A program made the position numbers and the translations under genes. This document shows positions 8,613-15,136 of a DNA stretch of 17,050 nucleotides, piece by piece. Source of the DNA: JAAYRG01 sp964643255 (GTDB lineage: Bacteria > Bacillota > Clostridia > Lachnospirales > Lachnospiraceae); assembly GCA_964643255.1 (NCBI GenBank), contig CAZXSM010000049.1, positions 1 through 17,050 of the forward strand. The letters run 5' to 3'. Under the pieces are notes generated by a model. That model was not told where the DNA came from. It saw only the letters and a program-made list of their open reading frames with translations, and did not search any database. Numbering within the stretch: the stretch's first letter is position 1; each line of letters begins with the position of its first letter.

Positions 8613-9113
8613 TTATATCAAATCATCCCAAGTATGATTATGAAGTTGTCCCTGACTTTCCATTTCTAAAAAATTATTTTGCCTTAAGGCTTCAAAGAGT
8701 ATAATTGATACTGAATTAGATAAGTTCAGTGAACGAGTATCTTTTGCCATAGGTATTCTAACACAAGCTTCTTCATAGTCTAGCAAGATATCTTCTGGAA
8801 CTCCTGCACTTTCTTTCCCAAACATAATATAAGAGTCTGGATCGTATTTTATATCGGCATAAGTTCGCTTTGCTTTTGTGGTTGCTATATATATTTTGAC
8901 ACCTTTATTTTTCTCGAGAAAATCTTCAAAATTAACATACAAACTAAGATCTAATTTATCCCAGTAATCAAGCCCTGCTCTTTTAATATGTTTATCAGTT
9001 AATCTAAAACCAAGAGGTTCAATCAAGTGTAACTTAGTTCCAGTAGCCACACAAGTCCTACCTATATTACCAGTGTTGCCTGGCATTTCTGGCTCTAATA
9101 ATACAATGTTCAT
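8613..9113 (-). CDS. trmL: tRNA (cytidine/uridine-34 2'-O)-methyltransferase, SPOUT family
   Basis: Predicted to methylate the 2'-OH of the wobble nucleotide C34/U34 in leucine tRNAs, using S-adenosylmethionine. The 166-residue length is typical for TrmL. The three SPOUT knot motifs are present: EPEMPGNTGNIGRTC (7-21, including N13 and R19), IMFGKESAGVP (96-106, E101) and RIPMAKDTRSLNLSNSVSI (119-137, with S128, N130 and N133). The order and spacing are canonical for the short, domain-free members that act as dimers. AAAGAGGT lies just before the ATG. It starts 27 nt after the aminotransferase gene and is probably the last member of that operon. TrmL is a well-defined family, so the assignment is firm, although the tRNA target is inferred from homology. 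Confidence 0.94.
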   Translation of the reverse strand: MNIVLLEPEMPGNTGNIGRTCVATGTKLHLIEPLGFRLTDKHIKRAGLDYWDKLDLSLYVNFEDFLEKNKGVKIYIATTKAKRTYADIKYDPDSYIMFGKESAGVPEDILLDYEEACVRIPMAKDTRSLNLSNSVSIILFEALRQNNFLEMESQGQLHNHTWDDLI

Positions 9114-9140
9114 GTTTTACCTCTTTCTAATTATAAGGTC

Positions 9141-10298
9141 TTATAAAGTACTTACAAAATATTCTATACGTTTAAGTGCTGTCTTTATATTATCCATAGA
9201 AGATGCATAAGATATTCTTAAGAATCCTTCACCTGATTCCCCAAATGCTGTACCAGGCACTACTGCAACCTTCTGACTTGTTAACAATCTTGTGGCAAAT
9301 TCATCAGATGTTATGCCATATTTTTTTATTGATGGGAAAACATAAAATGCTCCTTCAGGTTCAAAACATTCTAAACCAATATCTCTTAACACATTTACAA
9401 TAAATCTTCTTCTTTGATCGTAAGAATTTCTCATAAACTCAACATCATCATCGCCGTTTTTTAAAGCTTCTACTGCTGCATATTGACTTGTTGTTGGAGC
9501 ACACATTATTGCAAATTGATGGATTTTTGTCATCTGCTCGATGATTTTTTTAGGTCCTGCTGCATAACCTAGTCTCCAGCCAGTCATTGCATATGATTTT
9601 GAAAACCCATTTATTAATATTGTTCTCTCTTTCATCCCAGGGAAAGATGCTATACTAGTGTGGTCTTTACCATATGTAAGTTCAGAATATATTTCATCAG
9701 TAAGAACAAATATATCATTTTCTATAATAAGGTCTACTATTTGTGCCAAATCGTTATGGTCCATAATTGCACCGGTAGGATTATTGGGGTAAGGCATAAT
9801 TAGAATTTTTGTTTTGTCAGTTATTGCTTCTTCTAATTTCTCTTTGGTTAATTTGAAATGATCTTCTTCTCTTAACTCTATAATAACTGGCTTACCTCCT
9901 GTTAATTGTACACAAGGCACATATGATACATAACTCGGCTGAGGAATTAAAACCTCGTCTCCTGGGTCTACCATTGCTCGTAGGCCTATGTCTATAGCCT
10001 CACTACCGCCTACAGTAACTAGGATCTCATCCTTGCAATCATATTCTAAGTTATTTTTTCTTTTAAGATAATTACATATTTCTTCTTTTAACTCTGCTAG
10101 TCCAGAATTAGAAGTATAAAATGTTTTTCCTTTTTCTAAGGAATATATACCTTCTTCTCTTATATGCCAGGGTGTATCAAAATCAGGTTCTCCAACACCT
10201 AGAGAAATAGCATCTTCCATTTCACTGGCTATATCAAAAAACTTTCTGATACCAGAAGGTTCTATTTCAGTTACTGCTCTGGATAAGGGATTTCTCAT
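9141..10298 (-). CDS. PLP-dependent aminotransferase, AlaT/YugH-like
   Basis: A 385-residue class I/II aminotransferase. The PLP lysine is K234 in NGFSKSYAMTGWRLGY. Also seen are YPNNPTG (170-176, N173), DEIYSELTYG with D201, and the substrate-carboxylate arginine R361 in FLRISYA. It has the normal length and no signal peptide, so it is cytoplasmic. Its ATG overlaps the stop of the upstream Lrp/AsnC regulator as ATGA, implying translational coupling. In B. subtilis the same arrangement (AlaR followed by AlaT, formerly YugG-YugH) encodes an alanine-responsive regulator and an alanine transaminase. By that analogy the substrate is probably alanine/2-oxoglutarate. However, related enzymes use aspartate or aromatic amino acids, so the specificity is inference. 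Confidence 0.9.
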   Translation of the reverse strand: MRNPLSRAVTEIEPSGIRKFFDIASEMEDAISLGVGEPDFDTPWHIREEGIYSLEKGKTFYTSNSGLAELKEEICNYLKRKNNLEYDCKDEILVTVGGSEAIDIGLRAMVDPGDEVLIPQPSYVSYVPCVQLTGGKPVIIELREEDHFKLTKEKLEEAITDKTKILIMPYPNNPTGAIMDHNDLAQIVDLIIENDIFVLTDEIYSELTYGKDHTSIASFPGMKERTILINGFSKSYAMTGWRLGYAAGPKKIIEQMTKIHQFAIMCAPTTSQYAAVEALKNGDDDVEFMRNSYDQRRRFIVNVLRDIGLECFEPEGAFYVFPSIKKYGITSDEFATRLLTSQKVAVVPGTAFGESGEGFLRISYASSMDNIKTALKRIEYFVSTL

Positions 10299-10780
10299 GG
10301 TGTAATTGGCATCCTTTCATCTTTTTTCTTATTTACAAGTGGTATTCCGTGTTCCTTGTATTTCTTCATTACAAAATGGGTTACAGTACTTTCAACTCTA
10401 TCCATAGGTGCTAATTTACTTGATACAAAGCTAGCTATTTCTTTCATGCTTTTTCCTTCAATCATAACTGTTAAATCAAATCCACCAGACATTAAGTAGA
10501 CGGATTCAACTTCTTCAAACTTGTAGATTCTTTCTGCAATCTTGTCAAAGCCTTCTCCTCTTTGAGGTGTAACCTTCACCTCTATTAAGGCTGTTACTTT
10601 TTCATTTTCTTCAATTTTGTCCCAATTAATTAGAGTCGGATAACCACATATAATGCCTTCCTTCTCCATATCTTTAATTAATTCCACAACCTCTTTCTCA
10701 CTAGTTCCTAACATTAAGGCTAGGTCATTGGCTGTTAATTTACTGTTCCTATCAATTGCTACTAGAATCTTCTTTCTCAT
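10295..10780 (-). CDS. Lrp/AsnC family transcriptional regulator (AlaR/YugG-like)
   Basis: A small DNA-binding regulator with an N-terminal helix-turn-helix (about 1-50, LTANDLALMLGTSEKEVVELI) and a C-terminal RAM/AsnC ligand-binding domain (about 58-145, with the loop VYLMSGGFDLTVMIEG). I prefer the ATG at 10780 (161 aa): AAAGGA lies 8 nt before it, whereas the in-frame ATG at 10786 is only about 3 nt from the same site. The gene begins inside the end of the upstream AIR-synthase-related gene and ends in a 4-nt overlap with the aminotransferase gene, so the three are tightly coupled. The members of this family bind amino acids and usually control the neighbouring transport or transamination genes; alanine is the likely effector here by analogy with AlaR. 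Confidence 0.9.
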   Translation of the reverse strand: MRKKILVAIDRNSKLTANDLALMLGTSEKEVVELIKDMEKEGIICGYPTLINWDKIEENEKVTALIEVKVTPQRGEGFDKIAERIYKFEEVESVYLMSGGFDLTVMIEGKSMKEIASFVSSKLAPMDRVESTVTHFVMKKYKEHGIPLVNKKKDERMPITP

Positions 10781-11792
10781 AACCATTTTCCTTTCTGGGT
10801 AGTAAAAGTTCTTTTATTTTCTTAAGCTCATCCCCCTTTGGAGGAGCTAAAAATCTTCTATAATCACCATTTTTAACTATTCTTTCATTACCTTTAGTAG
10901 TTCTTCCTATAAGAGCTGCATCTATGTTATTGTCATTAAGCTTAGCTGTTAAGGAGGCTCCCTGGTCTGTAATAATAAGCAGACATCCGGTAGAAGTTAA
11001 TTTATAAGGATTTAAGTCGTAAAACTCACATATTTCAATGGTTTCTTGCTTAATAGGAATTTTGCTTATATCTACTTCTAGGCCTACAGATAATTCTTCT
11101 CCTATTTCCCACAAGCTACCAAATATACCACCTTGACCAATTTCATACATGGAGCTTACATTCATCTCAGAGGCAATCTTAGCCTCTTTTAATGAAGAAA
11201 CATCCCTGATTAATCCTTTTGCTCTATTTATAAACTCATCTGTAAACCTTGTTTGTAATTCAGATTCTCTTTCATTTGCAATAATTGTAGTAGCCTCACC
11301 TGCTATCCATTTTGTCATAACTATTTCTTGATTTGCTAGTATGGTACTTGGTTTGATAACCTTGTCTTTACTAGACTTACCAAGTCCTGTTATTGCAATT
11401 ACTGGCATACTATTAAAGTCTGTTACTTGTGCATCTACACCTAATATATCAATATTTAGACTCCTACAAGCACTTTCTATTCCTTTAATTATCTTCTCTA
11501 GTTTGGATTCATATGTAGCTGAAGGTAATATTATATTTACCATAATACCAATAACTTGACCACCACTTGTCCCAATTCTATTAGCCACTGATGAGACAGC
11601 TATATTTTCTATATTCTTATAATCTCCGATAAGGGTTTTACTTGTAACAAAAACTTCTTCTTCCTTGTCCAGCTTTAAAGCGCTAAAGTTATAGGCTACA
11701 CTAGGACCTTGGGTTACTTCATTCCTTGTGCTACTAATATTTTTAAGTATTACTCTTTTTAAGCTTGAGCCCGAGACTTTTCCTACTTCCAT
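10752..11792 (-). CDS. AIR synthase (PurM)/HypE-related protein, function unknown
   Basis: A 346-residue protein of the AIR synthase-related superfamily (PurM, HypE, ThiL, SelD). The N-terminal half (about 1-135) contains the VSSVANRIGT...GIMVNIILP element; the C-terminal domain (about 145-300) has ANQEIVMTKWIAGE, GGIFGSLWEIGEELSVGLEVD and STGCLLI, all HypE-like. It is not a standard HypE: the C-terminal PRxC tail used to make the cyanide ligand is absent. Residues that bind metal and ATP in the family also look changed: YN at the usual ED near 34, R72 where Asp is common, and YEIGQGG (216-222) in place of the typical HDxTEGG. AGGAG lies 11 nt before the ATG. Its end overlaps the Lrp-type regulator by about 29 nt. 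Its link to amino-acid metabolism is contextual only. Confidence 0.75.
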   Translation of the reverse strand: MEVGKVSGSSLKRVILKNISSTRNEVTQGPSVAYNFSALKLDKEEEVFVTSKTLIGDYKNIENIAVSSVANRIGTSGGQVIGIMVNIILPSATYESKLEKIIKGIESACRSLNIDILGVDAQVTDFNSMPVIAITGLGKSSKDKVIKPSTILANQEIVMTKWIAGEATTIIANERESELQTRFTDEFINRAKGLIRDVSSLKEAKIASEMNVSSMYEIGQGGIFGSLWEIGEELSVGLEVDISKIPIKQETIEICEFYDLNPYKLTSTGCLLIITDQGASLTAKLNDNNIDAALIGRTTKGNERIVKNGDYRRFLAPPKGDELKKIKELLLPRKENGYEKEDSSSN

Positions 11793-11816
11793 ACTTATAT
11801 CTACTCCTATTATTTA

Positions 11817-11845
11817 GGATGCCAATATATATTTAATCGGCATCC
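11817..11845. other. GC-rich 7-bp inverted repeat without U-tract
   Basis: GGATGCC (11817-11823) and GGCATCC (11839-11845) pair perfectly around a 15-nt AT-rich loop, in the 78-bp gap between the VanW/G5 gene and the AIR-synthase-related gene (both minus strand). It is the only GC-rich hairpin nearby. No T-run follows on either strand. It may be a weak terminator/attenuator for the VanW gene or a structured leader just upstream of the AGGAG of the next gene. Confidence 0.45.
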
Positions 11846-11870
11846 CTATTGTTAGCTTTATATATTCTTC

Positions 11871-13403
11871 TTAATCATCTGGTTTTGATGATTCTGGTGG
11901 TCCTTGAGGCGGAGTTGTCTTTGGTGGTGTAACTGCCTTTCCTTCTGTTTCTGTTGCAGGTACTCCTGTATCTGGTTCTTCTCCATTTGGATCTGTTACT
12001 TCCTCTGTTCCCTCAGGATCTATAGTCTCAAGTTCTAATTCTTCTTCGGTTTCGGGTTCGGGTTCTGGCATTGTTCCAATTGTTACATGTCTCGGTGTTG
12101 CCATATAAGAACTTTTGTTTACTTTTTCTCTACTTACTTGTTTACCATCTTCATATACTATTTTATATAACTCTGCTACATAACCTGTATGAGGAGACTG
12201 GGTTGTCTCTTTATATGATTCAGGCTTGGTTGGATCTTCTGTTTCTACATCTTCAGGTGGTTGCCTGCTAGATAGTACTACAGTTTCAAATTCTATCTTT
12301 CTATTATCTGCCCTAGTCTCATGGCCCCAAATAGTAAATGTAACACTTCGATTTTGCGTAAACCCTTGAATTAGTATAGGATAATCTGTATTATTTACAA
12401 ACTTTATATCCTTATATGTTCCAGCAATTGCAGCATCTCTAGCTAAGTCAACATAAGAAACTGTCATGGAATGAGCTTGCCTTTCTGTTACTTCCATTTC
12501 TGCATATAAAGCAGCATTATATATGGTAGTTGTAACTTGACAAGCGCCTCCTCCAATACTATCAACAACTATTCCATTTTCATATGCTCCACCAACAGAA
12601 TATCCATTAGCAACGGTAAATGGAGTTAACACTTCATAAGCACTAAACTCATCTCCTGGATATAGGACAATATTGTTAATAAGCCTAGCACCATTACTGA
12701 TGTTAGAAGCTCTACTATTAGATGAACTTGCATAATAAGTAGTATAAGTACCTAGCTTACTATCAACCTTTTCTACCATCTCTCTTGTAAAATCTGGTTG
12801 ATCTTCTAATATTACAGCACTTAATTTAATATCACCCTTATCCCAGTCATCATATATAGATTCTTCTATAAGATTAACTGTCTCTTCGACCTCAACATGC
12901 CTTCCTACGAGATGATCAGTGTAAATAAATTCACCACTTTCTCTCTTAAGACTAGCATTCTCTGAAGAAATATTGTAAGGAGATATTTTATTTTCTACAA
13001 AATCTCTGATCGAGTTTTTATCTATTGTATATTCTAGGGAAAAGATTAAGTTGTTATGAGCTATATCTTTTATTTCTTTGTATCTCTTAACAAGGTTTCC
13101 ATATGAACCTATACTAGTAGATTCCTCAATAAAGTTATTGTCTTTGTAAGAAAATCCAAGTTCTGTTAAAGTTATCTGCTCATTTTCTCCTTCAATATCG
13201 ATTGTAATTGTTTTGTTTTTTAAGTCTTCTACATAATTTTCAACAGCTTCTTCTGCTTCTTCAATAGTCATTCCGCCTATGTTAACTGAATCAATATATA
13301 CTCCATCAGGTACTTCTCCAGCTGCAACACTTGTATGGGGTATTAAGAAGAAACAAATAGCGAAAAAAGAAGCCAATAAAAGGTTTAACTGCTTCCTGTG
13401 CAT
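11871..13403 (-). CDS. Secreted VanW-domain protein with PG-binding-4-like repeats and G5-like domain
   Basis: Predicted exported, wall-associated protein of 510 residues. I start it at ATG 13403, which has AGGAGG at an 8-nt spacing; a 15-residue upstream extension lacks such a site and would spoil the signal peptide. A signal peptide (1-28, hydrophobic core 8-21, cleavage probably after VAA) is followed by a peptidoglycan-binding-4-like region (about 32-230, with VYIDSVNIGGMTIEEAEEAV). The VanW domain follows (about 235-350, with ARLINNIVLYPGDEFS, GGGACQVTTTIYNAAL and AHSMTVSYVDLARDAAI), then a G5-like segment (about 375-443) and an acidic, proline-rich tail (445-510). No LPXTG anchor is visible. 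VanW proteins occur in vancomycin clusters, but this arrangement is common in susceptible Clostridia, so a cell-wall role is more likely than resistance. Confidence 0.88.
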   Translation of the reverse strand: MHRKQLNLLLASFFAICFFLIPHTSVAAGEVPDGVYIDSVNIGGMTIEEAEEAVENYVEDLKNKTITIDIEGENEQITLTELGFSYKDNNFIEESTSIGSYGNLVKRYKEIKDIAHNNLIFSLEYTIDKNSIRDFVENKISPYNISSENASLKRESGEFIYTDHLVGRHVEVEETVNLIEESIYDDWDKGDIKLSAVILEDQPDFTREMVEKVDSKLGTYTTYYASSSNSRASNISNGARLINNIVLYPGDEFSAYEVLTPFTVANGYSVGGAYENGIVVDSIGGGACQVTTTIYNAALYAEMEVTERQAHSMTVSYVDLARDAAIAGTYKDIKFVNNTDYPILIQGFTQNRSVTFTIWGHETRADNRKIEFETVVLSSRQPPEDVETEDPTKPESYKETTQSPHTGYVAELYKIVYEDGKQVSREKVNKSSYMATPRHVTIGTMPEPEPETEEELELETIDPEGTEEVTDPNGEEPDTGVPATETEGKAVTPPKTTPPQGPPESSKPDD

Positions 13404-13494
13404 GTTAATAACCTCCTTCTTTGGAAATCTATAAATTAAAATTGTCAACTTGGTTTAATTAACAACATTTAATTCAAATTGCCCTATTACTAAA

Positions 13495-13523
13495 TTGACA
13501 AACAATCTAAGATTATGTATATT
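13495..13523 (+). promoter_or_regulatory. Consensus-like sigma-A promoter
   Basis: A perfect -35 TTGACA (13495-13500), a 17-nt spacer and -10 TATATT (13518-13523, one mismatch to TATAAT) read rightward. Transcription from about 13530 would cross the miniprotein gene in antisense and reach the TPR-protein gene at 13706 after a leader of about 175 nt. A dyad CTAAGA-N10-TCTTAG (13507-13512 and 13523-13528) spans the -10 and could be an operator, or a weak terminator for the opposite strand. No rival promoter for the TPR gene was seen. Confidence 0.55.
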
Positions 13524-13545
13524 CTTAGTAATAAATCAAATATAA

Positions 13546-13650
13546 TTACATTAATATACTTAAAAGTGTAGGTATAAGCATAGCTAAAACAACAGCTATA
13601 ATAATAATTTTTGAGATTAATCTCTTTGTTTTTTTATTCATTGGTTTCAT
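13546..13650 (-). CDS. 34-residue single-pass membrane miniprotein
   Basis: A very short open frame with full gene signals. AGGAG lies 10 nt before the ATG at 13650, and the frame has a basic N-terminus (MKPMNKKTKR, residues 1-10), a hydrophobic stretch (about 11-34, with IIIIAVVLAMLIPTLL) and a TAA stop. A tail-anchored or signal-anchor inner-membrane peptide is expected. Length, charge and helix placement resemble Prli42, the roughly 31-residue stressosome-anchoring miniprotein of Firmicutes, but the sequence is too short for me to assert homology. A possible promoter for it overlaps the start of the TPR gene. It lies between two envelope protein genes. That it is translated is inferred from the ribosome binding site and the membrane-protein pattern. 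Confidence 0.65.
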   Translation of the reverse strand: MKPMNKKTKRLISKIIIIAVVLAMLIPTLLSILM

Positions 13651-13683
13651 TTTTTATCATCTCCTATGTTTTATTAAGTTTAT

Positions 13684-13712
13684 GTAATAGAAAGGATATC
13701 TATATATGTTAA
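13684..13712 (-). promoter_or_regulatory. Candidate promoter for the membrane miniprotein
   Basis: Reading leftward, TTAACA (13712-13707), a 17-nt spacer and TATTAC (13689-13684) form a fair sigma-A-like promoter (5 of 6 and 4 of 6 matches). Its start site near 13677 would give a leader of about 27 nt before the miniprotein ATG. The -35 box overlaps the first codons of the opposite TPR gene. In DNA this AT-rich such matches can arise by chance. Confidence 0.35.
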
Positions 13713-14329
13713 TACTAGTTATTGTTCTTGGAACAATCTTTTATATAGCTCTTTATCTCAACAAATCCAATTCTAAAAAATCTAGAAAAGAAATTAATAA
13801 TGAATTCTGGGAGAAAGAACGAAAAGCTAATCTAACAAGGCCTAAAGACTTATCCGATATAACTTACATTAAAATCCCTGTAGAGGATTTACCCTTTGTT
13901 CAATATCCAGAAGATAAAGAATTAGAAGAAATACAAGAGGCTATTCTCTCTCTGGCTGAAAGTCCAATTGCAAACTTTACTGGCATTTCCAATACTGATT
14001 TAAAGTTAAAATATGGTCCTGCAAATATCAAGGATATTATGTCATATGATGATAACTTTACCAGCTTATCAAACCTCTTATATGAATGGGGACACTATTA
14101 TTATAACCAGGAAGATTTTGATAATGCAAGGCAAATCTTAGAATATGCTGTCTCTTGCAAATGTGATGTTAGCCAAGCCTATATTTTACTTGCTGAAATC
14201 TATCTTGCTGATAACCAATATGATAAAATTGAGGAATTGATTGAAATAGCTAGCTCCCTAAATACACTATCAAAAGAAAGTTTAATAAATTCTTTAAAAG
14301 AAATCGGATATTCTTCCTTTTTACAGTAA
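13706..14329 (+). CDS. Membrane-anchored TPR-repeat protein, function unknown
   Basis: A 207-residue protein I do not recognise as a named family. An N-terminal membrane helix (about 2-18) with basic residues after it (KSNSKKSRK) suggests a signal anchor with the bulk of the protein in the cytoplasm. The middle is charged (residues 28-85). The C-terminal part (about 118-200) is helical and TPR-like: LLYEWGHYYYNQEDFDNARQ, then AYILLAEIYLADNQYDKIEE. Such repeats usually hold protein partners. GAAAGGA precedes the ATG. It is a lone plus-strand gene between minus-strand genes, ending at a hairpin terminator; its likely promoter is at 13495-13523. It may act in envelope assembly or division, but nothing in the sequence fixes this. 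Confidence 0.8.
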   Translation: MLILVIVLGTIFYIALYLNKSNSKKSRKEINNEFWEKERKANLTRPKDLSDITYIKIPVEDLPFVQYPEDKELEEIQEAILSLAESPIANFTGISNTDLKLKYGPANIKDIMSYDDNFTSLSNLLYEWGHYYYNQEDFDNARQILEYAVSCKCDVSQAYILLAEIYLADNQYDKIEELIEIASSLNTLSKESLINSLKEIGYSSFLQ

Positions 14330-14411
14330 TTATATATAGTATATATTCAAATAATATATTATGCTATTTCATCCTATGTTTCAAGTAGTTTTTATCATTT
14401 AATAATAAAGT

Positions 14412-14443
14412 AACATAATTAATAGCTTGCTATTAATTATGTT
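14412..14443. terminator. Bidirectional hairpin terminator between TPR gene and nth
   Basis: A perfect 15-bp inverted repeat (14412-14426 with 14429-14443, TT between the arms) lies in the 132-bp gap between two convergent genes. On the plus strand it ends in TTTTAATTT; on the minus strand ACTTTATTATT follows. The arms are AT-rich, with GC closing the loop. It probably ends the TPR-protein transcript and the nth transcript. The rest of the gap is AT-rich and holds no gene that I can see. Confidence 0.7.
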
Positions 14444-14461
14444 TTAATTTATATGTATGTT

Positions 14462-15109
14462 TTATTTCTTTTCTTTACTATAATATAGACATAGATGGGT
14501 CAAAAAGCAGTCGCTACATTTTGGATTTCTTGCTCTACATATATTTCTACCATGGGCAATCACTTGTAAATTATACCTAATCCAATATTCCTCTGGTAAT
14601 ATTTCCATTAATTCAAACTCAATCTTAGTTGGATCTTTAGCCTGGCTAAGCCCTAATCTATTAGTAATCCTCTTAACATGAGTATCTACAACTATGCTAG
14701 GTATCTTGAAAACATTTCCCCTTATTACATTTGCAGTCTTTCTTCCAACGCCAGGTAGCTTAGTTAAAGACTCAATATCTGATGGAACCTTTCCATTGAA
14801 GTCAGATATAAGCATTTGGGCAGTAGCTATAATATTCTTAGCCTTATTTCGATAAAATCCCGTAGAATAAACATCTTTCTCTAACTCTTTTATATCAGCG
14901 TTTGCAAAATCTTCTAGACTTTTATATTTCTTAAAAAGGTCCTTAGTAACCATATTGACTCTTTCATCGGTACACTGGGCACTCAATATTGTTGCTATTA
15001 GCAATTGCCAAGGATTATCATGGTCTAGAAATGTTTCTTGGTGGTCCTTATAATATTCGTCTAATAATTCTAATATCTCTTGGACTCGTTCTTGTTCTCT
15101 TTTATTCAA
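14462..15109 (-). CDS. nth: Endonuclease III (DNA glycosylase / AP lyase)
   Basis: Predicted base-excision repair enzyme that removes oxidised pyrimidines and cleaves at abasic sites. The 215 residues contain the helix-hairpin-helix LPGVGRKTANVI (118-129) with catalytic lysine K124, the catalytic aspartate D142 in VVDTHVKRI, and a C-terminal 4Fe-4S loop with the classical spacing C191-X6-C198-X2-C201-X5-C207. The length is normal. The start codon is TTG (15107-15109), with AAGGTGAG a few bases upstream and no better in-frame ATG, so I accept TTG. It starts 27 nt after the stop of the B12-binding radical SAM gene and is probably co-transcribed with it. A hairpin follows the stop. Confidence 0.95.
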   Translation of the reverse strand: MNKREQERVQEILELLDEYYKDHQETFLDHDNPWQLLIATILSAQCTDERVNMVTKDLFKKYKSLEDFANADIKELEKDVYSTGFYRNKAKNIIATAQMLISDFNGKVPSDIESLTKLPGVGRKTANVIRGNVFKIPSIVVDTHVKRITNRLGLSQAKDPTKIEFELMEILPEEYWIRYNLQVIAHGRNICRARNPKCSDCFLTHLCLYYSKEKK

Positions 15110-15136
15110 ATTCTCACCTTCTTATAATTTGAAATC

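Noticed and set aside
10752..11792. Hydrogenase maturation factor HypE
   Set aside because: The fold is related, but the C-terminal PRxC tail is missing, the site residues differ, and no other hyp genes are nearby.
11871..13403. Vancomycin resistance gene (VanW)
   Set aside because: No VanH, VanA/B or VanX neighbours are present, and VanW/G5 proteins are common in Clostridia without resistance.
13404..13448. Upstream extension of the VanW/G5 protein by 15 residues
   Set aside because: The ATG at 13403 has AGGAGG at an 8-nt spacing and begins a clean signal peptide; the longer form would bury it.
13443..13448. Minus-strand TTGACA as a promoter for the VanW/G5 gene
   Set aside because: No -10-like hexamer lies at 16-18 nt; the nearest, TATAGA, is only about 9 nt away.
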